In this document: positions 17,457 through 25,189 of the stretch, piece by piece | Numbering within the stretch: the first letter of the stretch is position 1 | Layout: the number at the start of each line of letters is the position of its first letter | NCBI GenBank assembly: GCA_043819695.1 | Contig: JBDREM010000156.1 | Span: forward strand, 1 to 35,637 | Source of the DNA: CAYLQD01 sp043819695 | GTDB taxonomy: Bacteria; Planctomycetota; PUPC01 | Direction: 5' to 3' | DNA length: 35,637 nucleotides | The notes under the pieces: model-generated | Seen by the model: only the letters and a program-made list of their open reading frames with translations | Databases searched by the model: none | What the model was told of the DNA's origin: nothing | Program-made: the position numbers and the translations under genes

Positions 17457-18572
17457 TCAACCGGCGACCTGCTTGAGAATCCCGATCACGTCGTCCTCCG
17501 TCACCTTCTTCGGATTGGCCTTAAGCGAGCCGGAGGGCATGCTCTCGGCGGCGATGGTCGTGAAGTCGGACTCGCCGATGTCGTACTCCGCCAGCGTGCT
17601 CGGGATGCCGAACCGATCGAGCATCCGCTCGACGACGCTCTCGATGTCGCCGCCGCTGACGTGCGAGAGCATCGCGTACTTGGCCGCCGCGGCCTCGCGG
17701 TTCAGGCGGATCGACGCGGGCAGCAGCACGCCGCAACAGAGCCCGTGCGGGATGTGATACCGGACGCCAAGCGGGTGAGCGACGCCGTGGACGACGCCGA
17801 GCCGCGCGTTCGCGAGCGCCATCCCGGCCATCACGCTGCCGTAGGAGCAGGTCTCGCGGGCGGCGAGGTCTTTGCCGTTCTCGACCGCTCGCGGCAGGCT
17901 CTCGAGCAGGAGCCGCGCGGCCCCGAGGCTGAGCGCCTCGGTCAGCGGCGTCGCCTTGATCGAGACGTATGACTCGATCGCCTGCGTGAGCGCGTCCATC
18001 CCCGATGCGGCCGTCACGCTCGGCGGGCAGGTGGCGGCGAGCTCGGGGTCGACGAGCGCGACGCGGGGCAGCAGCCCCACCCCGCGGATGCTCTTCTTGA
18101 TCGGCTTGCCGGAGACGGTGAGGACGGCGTTGGGCGTGACCTCGGTGCCGGTGCCGCTCGTCGTCGGGACCTCGATGCAGGGCAGGGCCACATCGGCGTC
18201 GGCGCTGCGGCCCTCGACGTACTCGGCGGCCGGGGCTTCGGCGTTGACGAGTGCGGCGATGGCCTTCGCGGCGTCCATCGCGCTGCCGCCGCCGATGCCG
18301 ATGACGAGGTCGCAATGCTCCTCGCGGCAGAGAGCGCGGCCGGCGTCGGCCTCGGCCGATGTTGGCTCGCCTGCGATCTCCTCGAAGAGGCGCGCCTCGA
18401 CGCCTGCGGCCCCGAGCAAGCCGCACGCGCGGTCAGTCACGCCTGCCTTTCGCATCGCGTTCCGGCCGGTCACGATCAGCGCACGCTTTCCCAACGCGGC
18501 GGCCGATTCGCCCAACTGCTCGAAACTTCCCGTGCCCGTTATCAACTGCTCAACAGTCTTGAACGTCGGCAT
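17457..18572 (-). CDS. Iron-containing alcohol dehydrogenase
   Basis: This 371-residue group III NAD(P)-dependent dehydrogenase oxidises alcohols or reduces aldehydes with an iron centre. Visible signatures are the nucleotide-binding GIGGGSAMDAAK (about 93-104), EVPTTSGTGTE and the iron-ligand region with GMDALTQAIESYVS, VVHGVAHPLG and PHGLCCG. Length is normal. AAGGAGACGGAGGC directly before the ATG at 18572 is a strong ribosome site. The substrate is unknown. The gene stands alone between the RAYT unit and the decayed RAYT remnant; I see no convincing promoter box, and the remnant may have displaced it. Confidence 0.93.
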   Translation of the reverse strand: MPTFKTVEQLITGTGSFEQLGESAAALGKRALIVTGRNAMRKAGVTDRACGLLGAAGVEARLFEEIAGEPTSAEADAGRALCREEHCDLVIGIGGGSAMDAAKAIAALVNAEAPAAEYVEGRSADADVALPCIEVPTTSGTGTEVTPNAVLTVSGKPIKKSIRGVGLLPRVALVDPELAATCPPSVTAASGMDALTQAIESYVSIKATPLTEALSLGAARLLLESLPRAVENGKDLAARETCSYGSVMAGMALANARLGVVHGVAHPLGVRYHIPHGLCCGVLLPASIRLNREAAAAKYAMLSHVSGGDIESVVERMLDRFGIPSTLAEYDIGESDFTTIAAESMPSGSLKANPKKVTEDDVIGILKQVAG

Positions 18573-18699
18573 GCCTCCGTCTCCTTAGGAACTCGCCGCA
18601 GTGATCGCGGAACACGCAAAGGGGTAGAATTGGAGAAGGGAATCCTTTGAGCTCCCTGCGACTTCCGCGGCGATCACGCCTGGTCCCGCTCGATCCCGA

Positions 18700-18771
18700 G
18701 CGCCTGGTGGCGTGGTGAAGGGTGCCGCGATGCGTCGATCTTGACAAACGGCGCATTGATTTGCTCCCGAT
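18700..18771 (-). pseudogene. 5' fragment of a second RAYT gene
   Basis: The minus strand reads MRRLSRSTHRGTLHHATRR, matching the opening of the intact RAYT (MGRSPRLTYRGALHHVTMR), and the DNA matches from ATCGGGAGCA upstream of the start through about 60 nt of coding sequence. Everything after that is lost. As in the intact copy, a REP palindrome lies upstream (85 bp here). This is a decayed sister insertion. Confidence 0.8.
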
Positions 18772-18842
18772 GGGCCTGGACGATGTCAGCTCGTTTCGCG
18801 CCAGCTCCGTAACATCCTGCGCATACGGGCGTTACAACTTCT

Positions 18843-18861
18843 CTAAGTGCCTGGCACTTAG
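18843..18861. repeat. REP-like palindrome, copy C, containing the pabB stop codon
   Basis: CTAAGTGCCTGGCACTTAG, preceded by AACTTCT as in copy B. Read on the minus strand, the TAA of pabB (18858-18860) is the TAA inside the CTAAG arm, so the repeat supplies the stop codon. Confidence 0.85.
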
Positions 18862-20225
18862 ACGGCACAGTTTACCCCGAGCGCATCGAACATTGCTCGG
18901 GCTTTGTCGAGCGTTTCCTGGTATTCGAGCTCGGGGTCGGAGTCGGCGACGATGCCGCCGCCGACTTGCAGGTACACGCGGCCCTCGGCGAGCAGCATCG
19001 TCCGGATCGCGATGTTGAGGTCCGCCGTGCCGTCGAACCCGATGTATCCGATCTTGCCGGTGTAGACCGACCGCTTGGTCGGCTCGAGTTCGTCGATGAT
19101 CTCCATCGCGCGGATCTTCGGCGCGCCTGTGATCGACCCGCCCGGGAACGTCGCCTTGATCAGGTCGACGATGTCGAACCTCTTGTGGAGGTCGCCCTCG
19201 ACTGTCGCGACGAGGTGGTAGACGGTCGGATATTCTTCGAGCACGATGGGCTCGGTGACCTGGACCGAGCCGTAGGAGCAGACGCGGCCGAGGTCGTTGC
19301 GTTCGAGGTCGACGATCATCGTGAGCTCGGCGCGGTCCTTTATGCTGGCGAGCAGTTCGGCCCGCATCTTCTCGTTGAACGCGTCGTCGCCTTCGCGGCG
19401 CGGGCGGGTGCCCTTGATGGGCCGCGTCTGGACGCGGCGGCCGGCGACCTTGAGGAACCGTTCGGGCGACGAGCTCAGCACGGCGCCGCGCTCGACCGGC
19501 AGGTACGCAGCGAAGGGCGCGGGATTGACCGAGCGGAGCGCGGCGTAGAGTTCGAGCGGCGTCGCGTCGGTTTCCGCTTCAAACCGCTGCGAGATGTTCG
19601 CCTGGAAGATGTCGCCTGCGGCGATGTAATCCTTCGTGCGGCGAATCACGCGGAGATATTCGTCGTGCGTGAAGTTCGACGTGAGCTTGCCTGCCGAGAC
19701 CGGCCGGAACTGCGGCGGCGGCGGAGCGCCGTTGATCGCCGAGATGAGCCGCTTCCGGCGCCGGGCGGCGCCCGGCGCGCCGGCGTCGATGTTCGACACG
19801 TGCCACTTGCGCGTCTGGTGATCGAACCCGGCGACGGTGTCGTAGAGCGCGACGTGCATCTCGGGCATGGGGATGTCGGCGACGGTGTTGTCGGGCAGCC
19901 GCTCGATGAATCGGCCGAGGTCGTATGCGAAGTAGCCGACGGCGCCGCCGATGAAGGGGATCGGCGCGGAGGGCGGCTTTATCCGCTGCATCTTGAGCAA
20001 GCGGCGGAGGACGGCAAACGGGTTCCGCCCGGCGCGCTTGCCGTCGATCCACACGTTCTTGCCGCTGGAATGGACGACGAGGAACGGGTCGCAGCCGACG
20101 AACGAGAACCGGCCGAGCCGCTCGGGGTCCATTCCGCTGTCGAGGAAGAACGGCAGGCGCTCGCCGGCGATCGCGCAGAGCACGGCGAATGGCGAGGCGT
20201 CGCCGGCGATCTCCGCAACGGTCAT
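18858..20225 (-). CDS. pabB: Aminodeoxychorismate synthase component I (PabB-type)
   Basis: This 455-residue chorismate-utilising enzyme makes 4-amino-4-deoxychorismate for folate synthesis using ammonia from a glutamine amidotransferase partner. The motif RPIKGTRPR carries the Lys typical of PabB, where anthranilate synthases have Ala, so PabB is preferred over TrpE. The C-terminal chorismate domain is complete (FPGGSITGAPKIRAMEIIDELE, GYIGFDG, VGGGIVADSDPELEYQETLDKA). The N-terminal domain has the expected GAVGYFAYDLGR. The ATG at 20225 is favoured; an in-frame TTG at 20255 would add ten residues. No pabA or pabC is adjacent. The stop codon lies within a REP palindrome. Confidence 0.93.
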   Translation of the reverse strand: MTVAEIAGDASPFAVLCAIAGERLPFFLDSGMDPERLGRFSFVGCDPFLVVHSSGKNVWIDGKRAGRNPFAVLRRLLKMQRIKPPSAPIPFIGGAVGYFAYDLGRFIERLPDNTVADIPMPEMHVALYDTVAGFDHQTRKWHVSNIDAGAPGAARRRKRLISAINGAPPPPQFRPVSAGKLTSNFTHDEYLRVIRRTKDYIAAGDIFQANISQRFEAETDATPLELYAALRSVNPAPFAAYLPVERGAVLSSSPERFLKVAGRRVQTRPIKGTRPRREGDDAFNEKMRAELLASIKDRAELTMIVDLERNDLGRVCSYGSVQVTEPIVLEEYPTVYHLVATVEGDLHKRFDIVDLIKATFPGGSITGAPKIRAMEIIDELEPTKRSVYTGKIGYIGFDGTADLNIAIRTMLLAEGRVYLQVGGGIVADSDPELEYQETLDKARAMFDALGVNCAV

Positions 20226-20283
20226 GGCTTCACGTTTGATGGCGGTCGTGCGCAAACCAGCAACTCACACGTCAAAAGGAATG

Positions 20284-20303
20284 GACACTGAAACACACTG
20301 AAG
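20284..20303 (+). repeat. Left iterated end of GxxExxY element 1
   Basis: Two ACACTGAA units at about 10-11 bp spacing, with a third degenerate unit (TACTGA) running into the GxxExxY stop codon. It is the inverted counterpart of 20708-20740. Confidence 0.75.
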
Positions 20304-20304
20304 C

Positions 20305-20682
20305 CTACTGATCAAAAATCTTCCTCTTGATCTCGAGTTCATGTCCGAAGTTCAGGAGCAGCCCAATCTCGATGTGGGTCGCCTTCAGGTAATTGACCAA
20401 CTGCACCTCGTGGGCCTTGTCGACGCCGCTCACCGCCTTCACCTCCACGATCACCTTGCTTTCGACGACCAGGTCCGCAAGGTAATCACCGACATTCCGG
20501 CCGTTGTAATAGACTTCGATGGGGCGCTGCTGTTCTACAGACAGGCTGGCGTCTGACAACTCAGCAGCCAAGGCATTCTCGTACACCTTCTCGGCGAAGC
20601 CGTAGCCGAGCGTCGCGTGGACGTGATACGCGGCCCCGATAATCTTATCTGTCAAGTCGCTATGCTTGTAGCGAGCGTTCAC
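20305..20682 (-). CDS. GxxExxY protein (PD-(D/E)XK nuclease-like), element 1
   Basis: This 125-residue protein belongs to the small GxxExxY family of the PD-(D/E)XK nuclease fold, of unknown biological role. The naming motif is at 28-34 (GFAEKVY). The nuclease-like core reads ADLVVESKVIVEVK, with Asp70, Glu80 and Lys82 in place, so the active site looks intact. The start is a GTG at 20682 with a weak ribosome site. It sits between pabB and the UroD-family gene, enclosed by inverted arrays of ACACTGAAG-like units. The 3' array abuts its stop, and the other contains the stop of the UroD-family gene. I infer a small mobile unit. Confidence 0.88.
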   Translation of the reverse strand: MNARYKHSDLTDKIIGAAYHVHATLGYGFAEKVYENALAAELSDASLSVEQQRPIEVYYNGRNVGDYLADLVVESKVIVEVKAVSGVDKAHEVQLVNYLKATHIEIGLLLNFGHELEIKRKIFDQ

Positions 20683-20707
20683 GTGCCTGGCGGCCTGAGA
20701 GCGCTTC

Positions 20708-20740
20708 CCTTCAGTCCCTTCAGTGTTCTTCAGTGTCTAC
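20708..20740 (-). repeat. Right iterated end of GxxExxY element 1
   Basis: On the minus strand this reads as three successive units ACACTGAAG / AACACTGAAG / GGACTGAAG, the inverted counterpart of 20284-20303. The TGA stop of the UroD-family gene (20730-20732) lies within it. Confidence 0.75.
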
Positions 20741-21728
20741 TCCCTCCCCTCTGCACGCCTGCTTTGACGAATTCGTCGCACGCCCAGGCCTGCCACTCGG
20801 GCTGGACGCCGATGGCTTCGATGCCGCGGTAGTAGTCGGCGATGAAGCCGCCTTTGCCGCCGCACCAGAGCTTGTCGACGAGCTCGCGCGCCCAGGCTCG
20901 GATCGTCGCCTCGTCGCCCGTCTGCAGCACCTTCTGAATGTCGACCGGGCACTGGTATGTGACTTTGCCGGCGAAGCTCGCGAGGAAGTCGAGCCCCTGC
21001 GCGACCTGCTGGTCGAATAGGAGCGCGTCGACGCCGACCTCGATGAGGTCGGGGATGATGTCGTTGATCTTGCCGCAGGAGTGGAGCAGGAGTTTCATTC
21101 CGTGCTTCTTCGCGGCGCCGCAGATGCGCTCGAACCGCGGCTTGAAGATCTCGCGCCACAGGCGGGGATGGATCATCAGGCCGAGCTGCGTGCCCCAGTC
21201 CTCGCCGGTGCAGATGCCGTCGCAGCCGATGCGGCCGTAGTTGTCGATCATCGCGAGCAGGACTTCGTCGACGCGGTCGTGCAGGATCTCGATCTTGTCG
21301 CGGTGGAGATGCAGGTCCATCATGTACTGGTCGAGGCGGCGGATCTTGCGGGCGACGTTGAACGTGAAGCCGGGGAGGCCGCCGGAGATGAAGTACTCCT
21401 TGTTATCCTTGACGGATTTCGCGGCGGCCTCGTAGCGGGCAGGGTGGGCGAGCGGCGGCATGGCGAGTTCTTCGACGTCGCCGATGTTCTCGAGCGCGCC
21501 CTTCGAGACCTCGCCCTTGGAGTGTTCGTCGATGCGTGCCCACGTGTTGCCCCATTCGTCGGTATGTTCCCAGCGCGACTCGGACACCTGTTCCCATCCG
21601 GTACCGAGGCCGGCGTAGTCGGCTCCGGCGCCGCGGAAGTCACTTCCCCAGGGCTCAGGCAGCGACCGCGCCATGCGTTCGGGGCGGGTGAAGTCGAGCG
21701 TGCGCTTCACGATTTCCTTTGAAGTCAT
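20730..21728 (-). CDS. Uroporphyrinogen decarboxylase-family (methyltransferase-like) protein
   Basis: This 332-residue TIM-barrel protein is of the UroD/MtaA superfamily. The C-terminal half has LLLHSCGKINDIIPDLIEVGVDAL, where the HxCG motif is the zinc-thiolate site of cobamide-dependent methyltransferases of the MtaA/MtbA kind; true heme-pathway UroD lacks it. A role in demethylation or methyl transfer is therefore more likely than heme synthesis, although no corrinoid protein is adjacent. The ATG at 21728 follows GGGAGG closely. The gene is trapped between two GxxExxY elements: the left end of element 2 starts 22 bp upstream of its start codon and its stop lies inside element 1's repeat. 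Confidence 0.88.
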   Translation of the reverse strand: MTSKEIVKRTLDFTRPERMARSLPEPWGSDFRGAGADYAGLGTGWEQVSESRWEHTDEWGNTWARIDEHSKGEVSKGALENIGDVEELAMPPLAHPARYEAAAKSVKDNKEYFISGGLPGFTFNVARKIRRLDQYMMDLHLHRDKIEILHDRVDEVLLAMIDNYGRIGCDGICTGEDWGTQLGLMIHPRLWREIFKPRFERICGAAKKHGMKLLLHSCGKINDIIPDLIEVGVDALLFDQQVAQGLDFLASFAGKVTYQCPVDIQKVLQTGDEATIRAWARELVDKLWCGGKGGFIADYYRGIEAIGVQPEWQAWACDEFVKAGVQRGGSRH

Positions 21729-21749
21729 ATCGGCCTCCCAGTTTGTATT

Positions 21750-21780
21750 CACCACGGATGGACACGGATGAACACGGATG
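21750..21780 (+). repeat. Left iterated end of GxxExxY element 2
   Basis: Three consecutive 10-bp units ACCACGGATG / GACACGGATG / AACACGGATG. It is the inverted counterpart of 22151-22184 and may separate the UroD-family gene from its original promoter. Confidence 0.9.
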
Positions 21781-21785
21781 CTTTT

Positions 21786-22154
21786 TCAGGAGACAAAGCG
21801 TTTCCATTCCAGCTTGGGCCTGCCGAAGTTCACGAGCAGCCCAACCGCGTGGCCGCTCGCCTCGAGGTAGTTCAGTAGTTGCGCCTCGTGCTCCGGTGCA
21901 ATGTTACGCGTCGCCTTCAACTCAAGCAACACGGCGTCGGCCACAACGATGTCCGCAAAGAACTCACCAACAGCCTTGTTCCTGAACTTCACGACCAGAG
22001 GCACTTGGGCTTCGGCTTTGAGCCCTTTGTCGCGGAGCGCAATGAGCAGGGCCTTTTCACAGACGCCTTCGAGGAATCCACAGCCGAGTTCATTGGACAC
22101 CTCCATGCAGGCACCGATGATCTTCTCCGCGAGCTGTTTCTCAACCAGATTCAT
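21786..22154 (-). CDS. GxxExxY protein (PD-(D/E)XK nuclease-like), element 2
   Basis: A 122-residue relative of the protein at 20305, diverged but collinear. The nuclease-like core ADIVVADAVLLELK keeps Asp68, Glu78 and Lys80. The naming motif reads GFLEGVC (26-32), with Cys replacing the Tyr. The ATG at 22154 lies inside the right-hand repeat array, in a CACGGATGAA unit, so the repeat supplies the start codon; no ribosome site is evident. The element fills the gap between the UroD-family gene and the amidohydrolase, ending 2 bp short of the latter's stop codon. Function is unknown; flanking arrays suggest mobility. Confidence 0.88.
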   Translation of the reverse strand: MNLVEKQLAEKIIGACMEVSNELGCGFLEGVCEKALLIALRDKGLKAEAQVPLVVKFRNKAVGEFFADIVVADAVLLELKATRNIAPEHEAQLLNYLEASGHAVGLLVNFGRPKLEWKRFVS

Positions 22155-22184
22155 CCGTGTTTATCCGTGTTCATCCGTGGTGAG
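22151..22184 (-). repeat. Right iterated end of GxxExxY element 2
   Basis: On the minus strand three 10-bp units of CACGGATGAA type (one reads CACGGATAAA), preceded by CTCAC. It is inverted relative to 21750-21780. Confidence 0.9.
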
Positions 22185-22185
22185 T

Positions 22186-22983
22186 CTATTCAATTCCAAG
22201 CAGCCGGGCGGCGTTGTTCCAGAGAATATCCTCGAGTAGCTTCGGGTCGTCAAGCGCGTGCATGAGTTTTTCGATCTCGGTCTTCTGGTCGCTCCAGGGC
22301 GAGTCGGTTCCGAACATCACGCGGCCCGGGGTGTGGTCGCGGACGATGTGGGTGAACGTCTCGCTCGGCTCGGCCGGGATGGCGAGCGAGACCTCGATGT
22401 ACGCGTCGGACCCGAGGACGTGCCGCTCGGTGTCGGTGTATTGCCAGAACCCGCCGAGGTGGGAGAGGACCATCTTGAGCGACGGGAACTGTTTCTGGAT
22501 TTGGATCATCGTCGACGGCATGCAGCGGTGGTCGCCGAGGAACGCGAGGTCGTCGCCGGAATGGAAGAGCAGGATGAGTCCGGCGTCGGCGATGGCTTCG
22601 TAGGCCGGCATGAGGCGCTCGTCGAGCGGCTCGAAATCCTGGTAGTTCGGGTGCAGCTTGATGCCCTTGAGGCCGGTCTCGGCGATGCGGCGGACCTGGC
22701 CGGTCACGTCCGCCGAGAACGGATATATGGAAGGGAAGGGGGCGATGCGGTCGGACGCGATCTCGCAGCACCACTTGAGGATGCTGGCGACCTGCTTCTC
22801 GGCGGTCGCGATGCTGGCGACGACGGATACTTCGACGCCCGCGCGGTCCATCGACCGCAGCAGGTCGGCGACGGTGCCGTCGAGGTGCGGCCGCTGCATC
22901 GCGGCGCCCTCGGCGATGGCGGCAACGGCGCGCTCGGCGAGGAAGTCGGGGAACGCGTGGGTGTGGAAATCGACCGCCTTCAT
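22186..22983 (-). CDS. Amidohydrolase family protein (ACMSD-like metal-dependent hydrolase)
   Basis: This 265-residue TIM-barrel hydrolase of the amidohydrolase-2 group works on an unidentified substrate, probably in the cytoplasm. Metal ligands are legible: FHTHAFP (His7 and His9), IKLHPN, LLFHSGDD, VLSHLGG and the terminal FGTDSPW with the catalytic Asp. Relatives perform hydrolysis or non-oxidative decarboxylation. A promoter predicted at 22990-23018 would start transcription at or within a base or two of the ATG, and there is no ribosome site, so the mRNA may be leaderless. It precedes the UroD-family gene on the same strand, with element 2 between them. Confidence 0.9.
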   Translation of the reverse strand: MKAVDFHTHAFPDFLAERAVAAIAEGAAMQRPHLDGTVADLLRSMDRAGVEVSVVASIATAEKQVASILKWCCEIASDRIAPFPSIYPFSADVTGQVRRIAETGLKGIKLHPNYQDFEPLDERLMPAYEAIADAGLILLFHSGDDLAFLGDHRCMPSTMIQIQKQFPSLKMVLSHLGGFWQYTDTERHVLGSDAYIEVSLAIPAEPSETFTHIVRDHTPGRVMFGTDSPWSDQKTEIEKLMHALDDPKLLEDILWNNAARLLGIE

Positions 22984-22989
22984 GGCGGC

Positions 22990-23018
22990 ATTCTACGGGG
23001 ACGGCGGGGCGCAATCAA
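22990..23018 (-). promoter_or_regulatory. Sigma70-type promoter giving a probable leaderless mRNA
   Basis: On the minus strand TTGATT (23013-23018), 17 nt, TAGAAT (22990-22995). The expected start point is near 22983, the A of the amidohydrolase ATG. Confidence 0.7.
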
Positions 23019-23099
23019 GTGGACGCGGCGGCGCGGCCGCTCCGGCCGTGATCTCACGGGCGAGATGCCCATGCTGCAAAGACCGGCCGCGGGCCCCGG

Positions 23100-24932
23100 T
23101 CACGTCTGCTCTTCGTCCTCGAGCGCCTTGTAGTCGAACTGGACGTTGTAGAGCTTGGCGTAGAGTTCGTTCCTCTGGAGGAGGACGGCGTGCGGCGCGA
23201 TGTCCAGGATGCGGCCCTGGTCGAGCACGGCGATCCTGTCGGCGCCGATGATGGTCGACAGGCGATGGGCGATGACGAGCGTCGTCCGGCCGCGCATCAG
23301 CCGGTCGAGCGACTCCTGGATCAGCCGCTCCGACTCGGTGTCGACGTTCGACGTCGGCTCGTCGAGGATCAGGATGGGCGCGTCCTTGAGCAGCGCCCGC
23401 GCGATCGCGATCCGCTGCTTCTGGCCCTCGGACAGGCGGACGCCGCGCTCGCCGACGCGCGTCTCGTACTTCTCGGGCAGTCGTTGCGCGAACTCGTCGA
23501 CGTGCGCCGCGTTCGCCGCCGCGAGGATATCCTCGTCCGACGCGCCCGGGCGCCCGTAGGCGATGTTCTCGCGAACCGTGCCGCTGAAGAGGAAGATGTC
23601 CTGGCTGACCATCGAGATGTGGCTTCGGAGGCTGGCGCCCTTGACCGAGCGCACGTCGTGCCCGTCGACGAGCACCGCGCCGCTTGTGACCTCGTAGAGC
23701 CGCGGGATCAGCTGGCCGATGGTCGTCTTGCCGGCGCCGCTCGGCCCGACTATGGCGAGCACCTCGCCGGGGCGGACGGCGAACGACACGTCGTGCAGCA
23801 CCGGCTCGTCGCCGTACGCGAACGATACGGCGCCGAACTCGACGTGTCCCTTGATGTGCGACAGCTCGACGGCGCCGGGCGCGTCGTCGATGTCGGGCTT
23901 CGTGTCGAGCAGGTCGAAGACCCGCTCGGCGGCGACGGCCGCGCGCTGGATGAACTGGTTCGCGCGGACAAGGCCGTTCACCGGCCCGTACAGCATGCCG
24001 GTGTACGCAATGAACGCGAAGAGGTCGCCGACCTTCATCGTCTTCTGGAGCACGAGATAGCCGCCGTACGCGAGCACGAGCGCCGCGCCGAGCGCGTTGA
24101 GCAGCGATATGGTCTGCCCGAACACGGCCATCATCGACGTCGCCCGCATGCTCAGGCTGTAGGTCTCGTCGGTGTGATTCTTGAAGTCCGAGACGGCGTC
24201 GTCCTCGCGGCCGAACGCCCTGACGACCCGCGTGCCCGAGATGTTCTCGTGCACCGCCACGCTGATGTCGGCCATCTTCTCGCGCATCTTGCGCCAGACC
24301 GCGCGGGCGCGGACGTTGAAAAAGTACGCCGCGAAGCCCATCACGGGGACGACGGCCACGGCCAGGAGCGCGAGCCGCCAGTTGAGGTAAAACACAAGGA
24401 CGATGAGCCACGCGAACACGGCGAGGTCGCGCAGGATCCCGACGAGCCCGCCGACGAGGCCCGCCTCCATCTGGTTCACGTCGCTCAGGAGGCGCGACAT
24501 CAGCTCGCCGGTCTCGCGGTTGTCGTAGAACTTCAGCGAGAGGTCCTGGAGGTGGCGGAAGACGCCGTTGCGGAGGTCGCGGATGACGCCCTGCTCGACG
24601 CGGCGCATCGAGATCGTCTGCAAATACGAGATCAACCCCTGTACGAGGTGGACGCCCAGGAACACCCCGCCGAGCGCGACGAAGTACCAGGCCGTCTCCA
24701 CGTTGCCGCCGACCGCTTTGTTGATCCCCGTGCGGACGATCCACGGCGGCGCGACCTGGATGAGGCTTCCGGCGATGAGCACGGCCAGCGAGACCGCGAG
24801 CAGCCGGGTGTACGGTTTCAGGTATTGCACGAACCGCCGGTAGACGGCCCACGCCGAGCGGGGCTTGGTCCGGCCGTCGTCGGGCCGCCCGTGCCAATGC
24901 ATTCCGTGGTGCCACATGCCGCCCATCGCCAT
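23100..24932 (-). CDS. ABC transporter, fused permease and ATPase (exporter type)
   Basis: This 610-residue half-transporter is of the MsbA/lipid-multidrug exporter type and should work as a homodimer. Six hydrophobic helices occupy about 35-320. The ATPase has Walker A GPSGAGKTT (about 386-394), signature LSEGQKQR (about 495), Walker B ILILDEPTS (about 520) and the H-loop VIAHRLS. The Gly in the third signature position is Glu here (LSEGQ), a tolerated variant. The N-terminus MAMGGMWHHGMHWHG is rich in Met and His and could bind metal. The ATG at 24926, two codons in, has a better-spaced GGGGA and is an equal start candidate. It has its own promoter and no partner gene. Confidence 0.94.
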   Translation of the reverse strand: MAMGGMWHHGMHWHGRPDDGRTKPRSAWAVYRRFVQYLKPYTRLLAVSLAVLIAGSLIQVAPPWIVRTGINKAVGGNVETAWYFVALGGVFLGVHLVQGLISYLQTISMRRVEQGVIRDLRNGVFRHLQDLSLKFYDNRETGELMSRLLSDVNQMEAGLVGGLVGILRDLAVFAWLIVLVFYLNWRLALLAVAVVPVMGFAAYFFNVRARAVWRKMREKMADISVAVHENISGTRVVRAFGREDDAVSDFKNHTDETYSLSMRATSMMAVFGQTISLLNALGAALVLAYGGYLVLQKTMKVGDLFAFIAYTGMLYGPVNGLVRANQFIQRAAVAAERVFDLLDTKPDIDDAPGAVELSHIKGHVEFGAVSFAYGDEPVLHDVSFAVRPGEVLAIVGPSGAGKTTIGQLIPRLYEVTSGAVLVDGHDVRSVKGASLRSHISMVSQDIFLFSGTVRENIAYGRPGASDEDILAAANAAHVDEFAQRLPEKYETRVGERGVRLSEGQKQRIAIARALLKDAPILILDEPTSNVDTESERLIQESLDRLMRGRTTLVIAHRLSTIIGADRIAVLDQGRILDIAPHAVLLQRNELYAKLYNVQFDYKALEDEEQT

Positions 24933-24963
24933 TCCCCGAAAACGGACGCCGCTGTCCGCCGCA

Positions 24964-24992
24964 ATTCTACGAGGAAGACGGCATGCAATCAA
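24964..24992 (-). promoter_or_regulatory. Sigma70-type promoter of the ABC exporter
   Basis: On the minus strand TTGATT (24987-24992), 17 nt, TAGAAT (24964-24969). Both boxes are identical to those of the amidohydrolase promoter. Confidence 0.7.
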
Positions 24993-25000
24993 GCGGGCGC

Positions 25001-25033
25001 CCGCCGCAAGCGGCGGTCCGCCGCAAGCGGCGG
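25001..25033. repeat. Tandem 17-bp hairpin repeat
   Basis: CCGCCGCAAGCGGCGG occurs twice in a row (25001-25016 and 25018-25033), separated by one T. Each unit is a self-complementary hairpin. It lies between the divergent ABC exporter and sulfatase genes. Confidence 0.8.
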
Positions 25034-25117
25034 TGCGGCGAAGCCGGGGCACGCCGCTGACGCCGGCACCCCGTCTTCGCCGGGCAGAGGGTGAGGCCGA
25101 CGGGTTGCCGCTGCTTA

Positions 25118-25146
25118 TTGACTTGCCTCGTTCGCACGCACATAAT
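25118..25146 (+). promoter_or_regulatory. Sigma70-type promoter of the sulfatase
   Basis: TTGACT (25118-25123), 17 nt, CATAAT (25141-25146). The leader would be about 37 nt. Confidence 0.7.
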
Positions 25147-25189
25147 CGCGCCGCCCGATGGCCCGATCATCTCGCGGAAAGGGGTTCGC

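Noticed and set aside
20284..20740. Iterated repeats as a CRISPR array
   Set aside because: Units of about 10 bp with no spacers, arranged as inverted ends around a gene; no cas genes.
20730..21728. Heme-pathway uroporphyrinogen decarboxylase (hemE)
   Set aside because: The HxCG zinc-thiolate motif and no heme genes nearby point to the methyltransferase branch of the superfamily.
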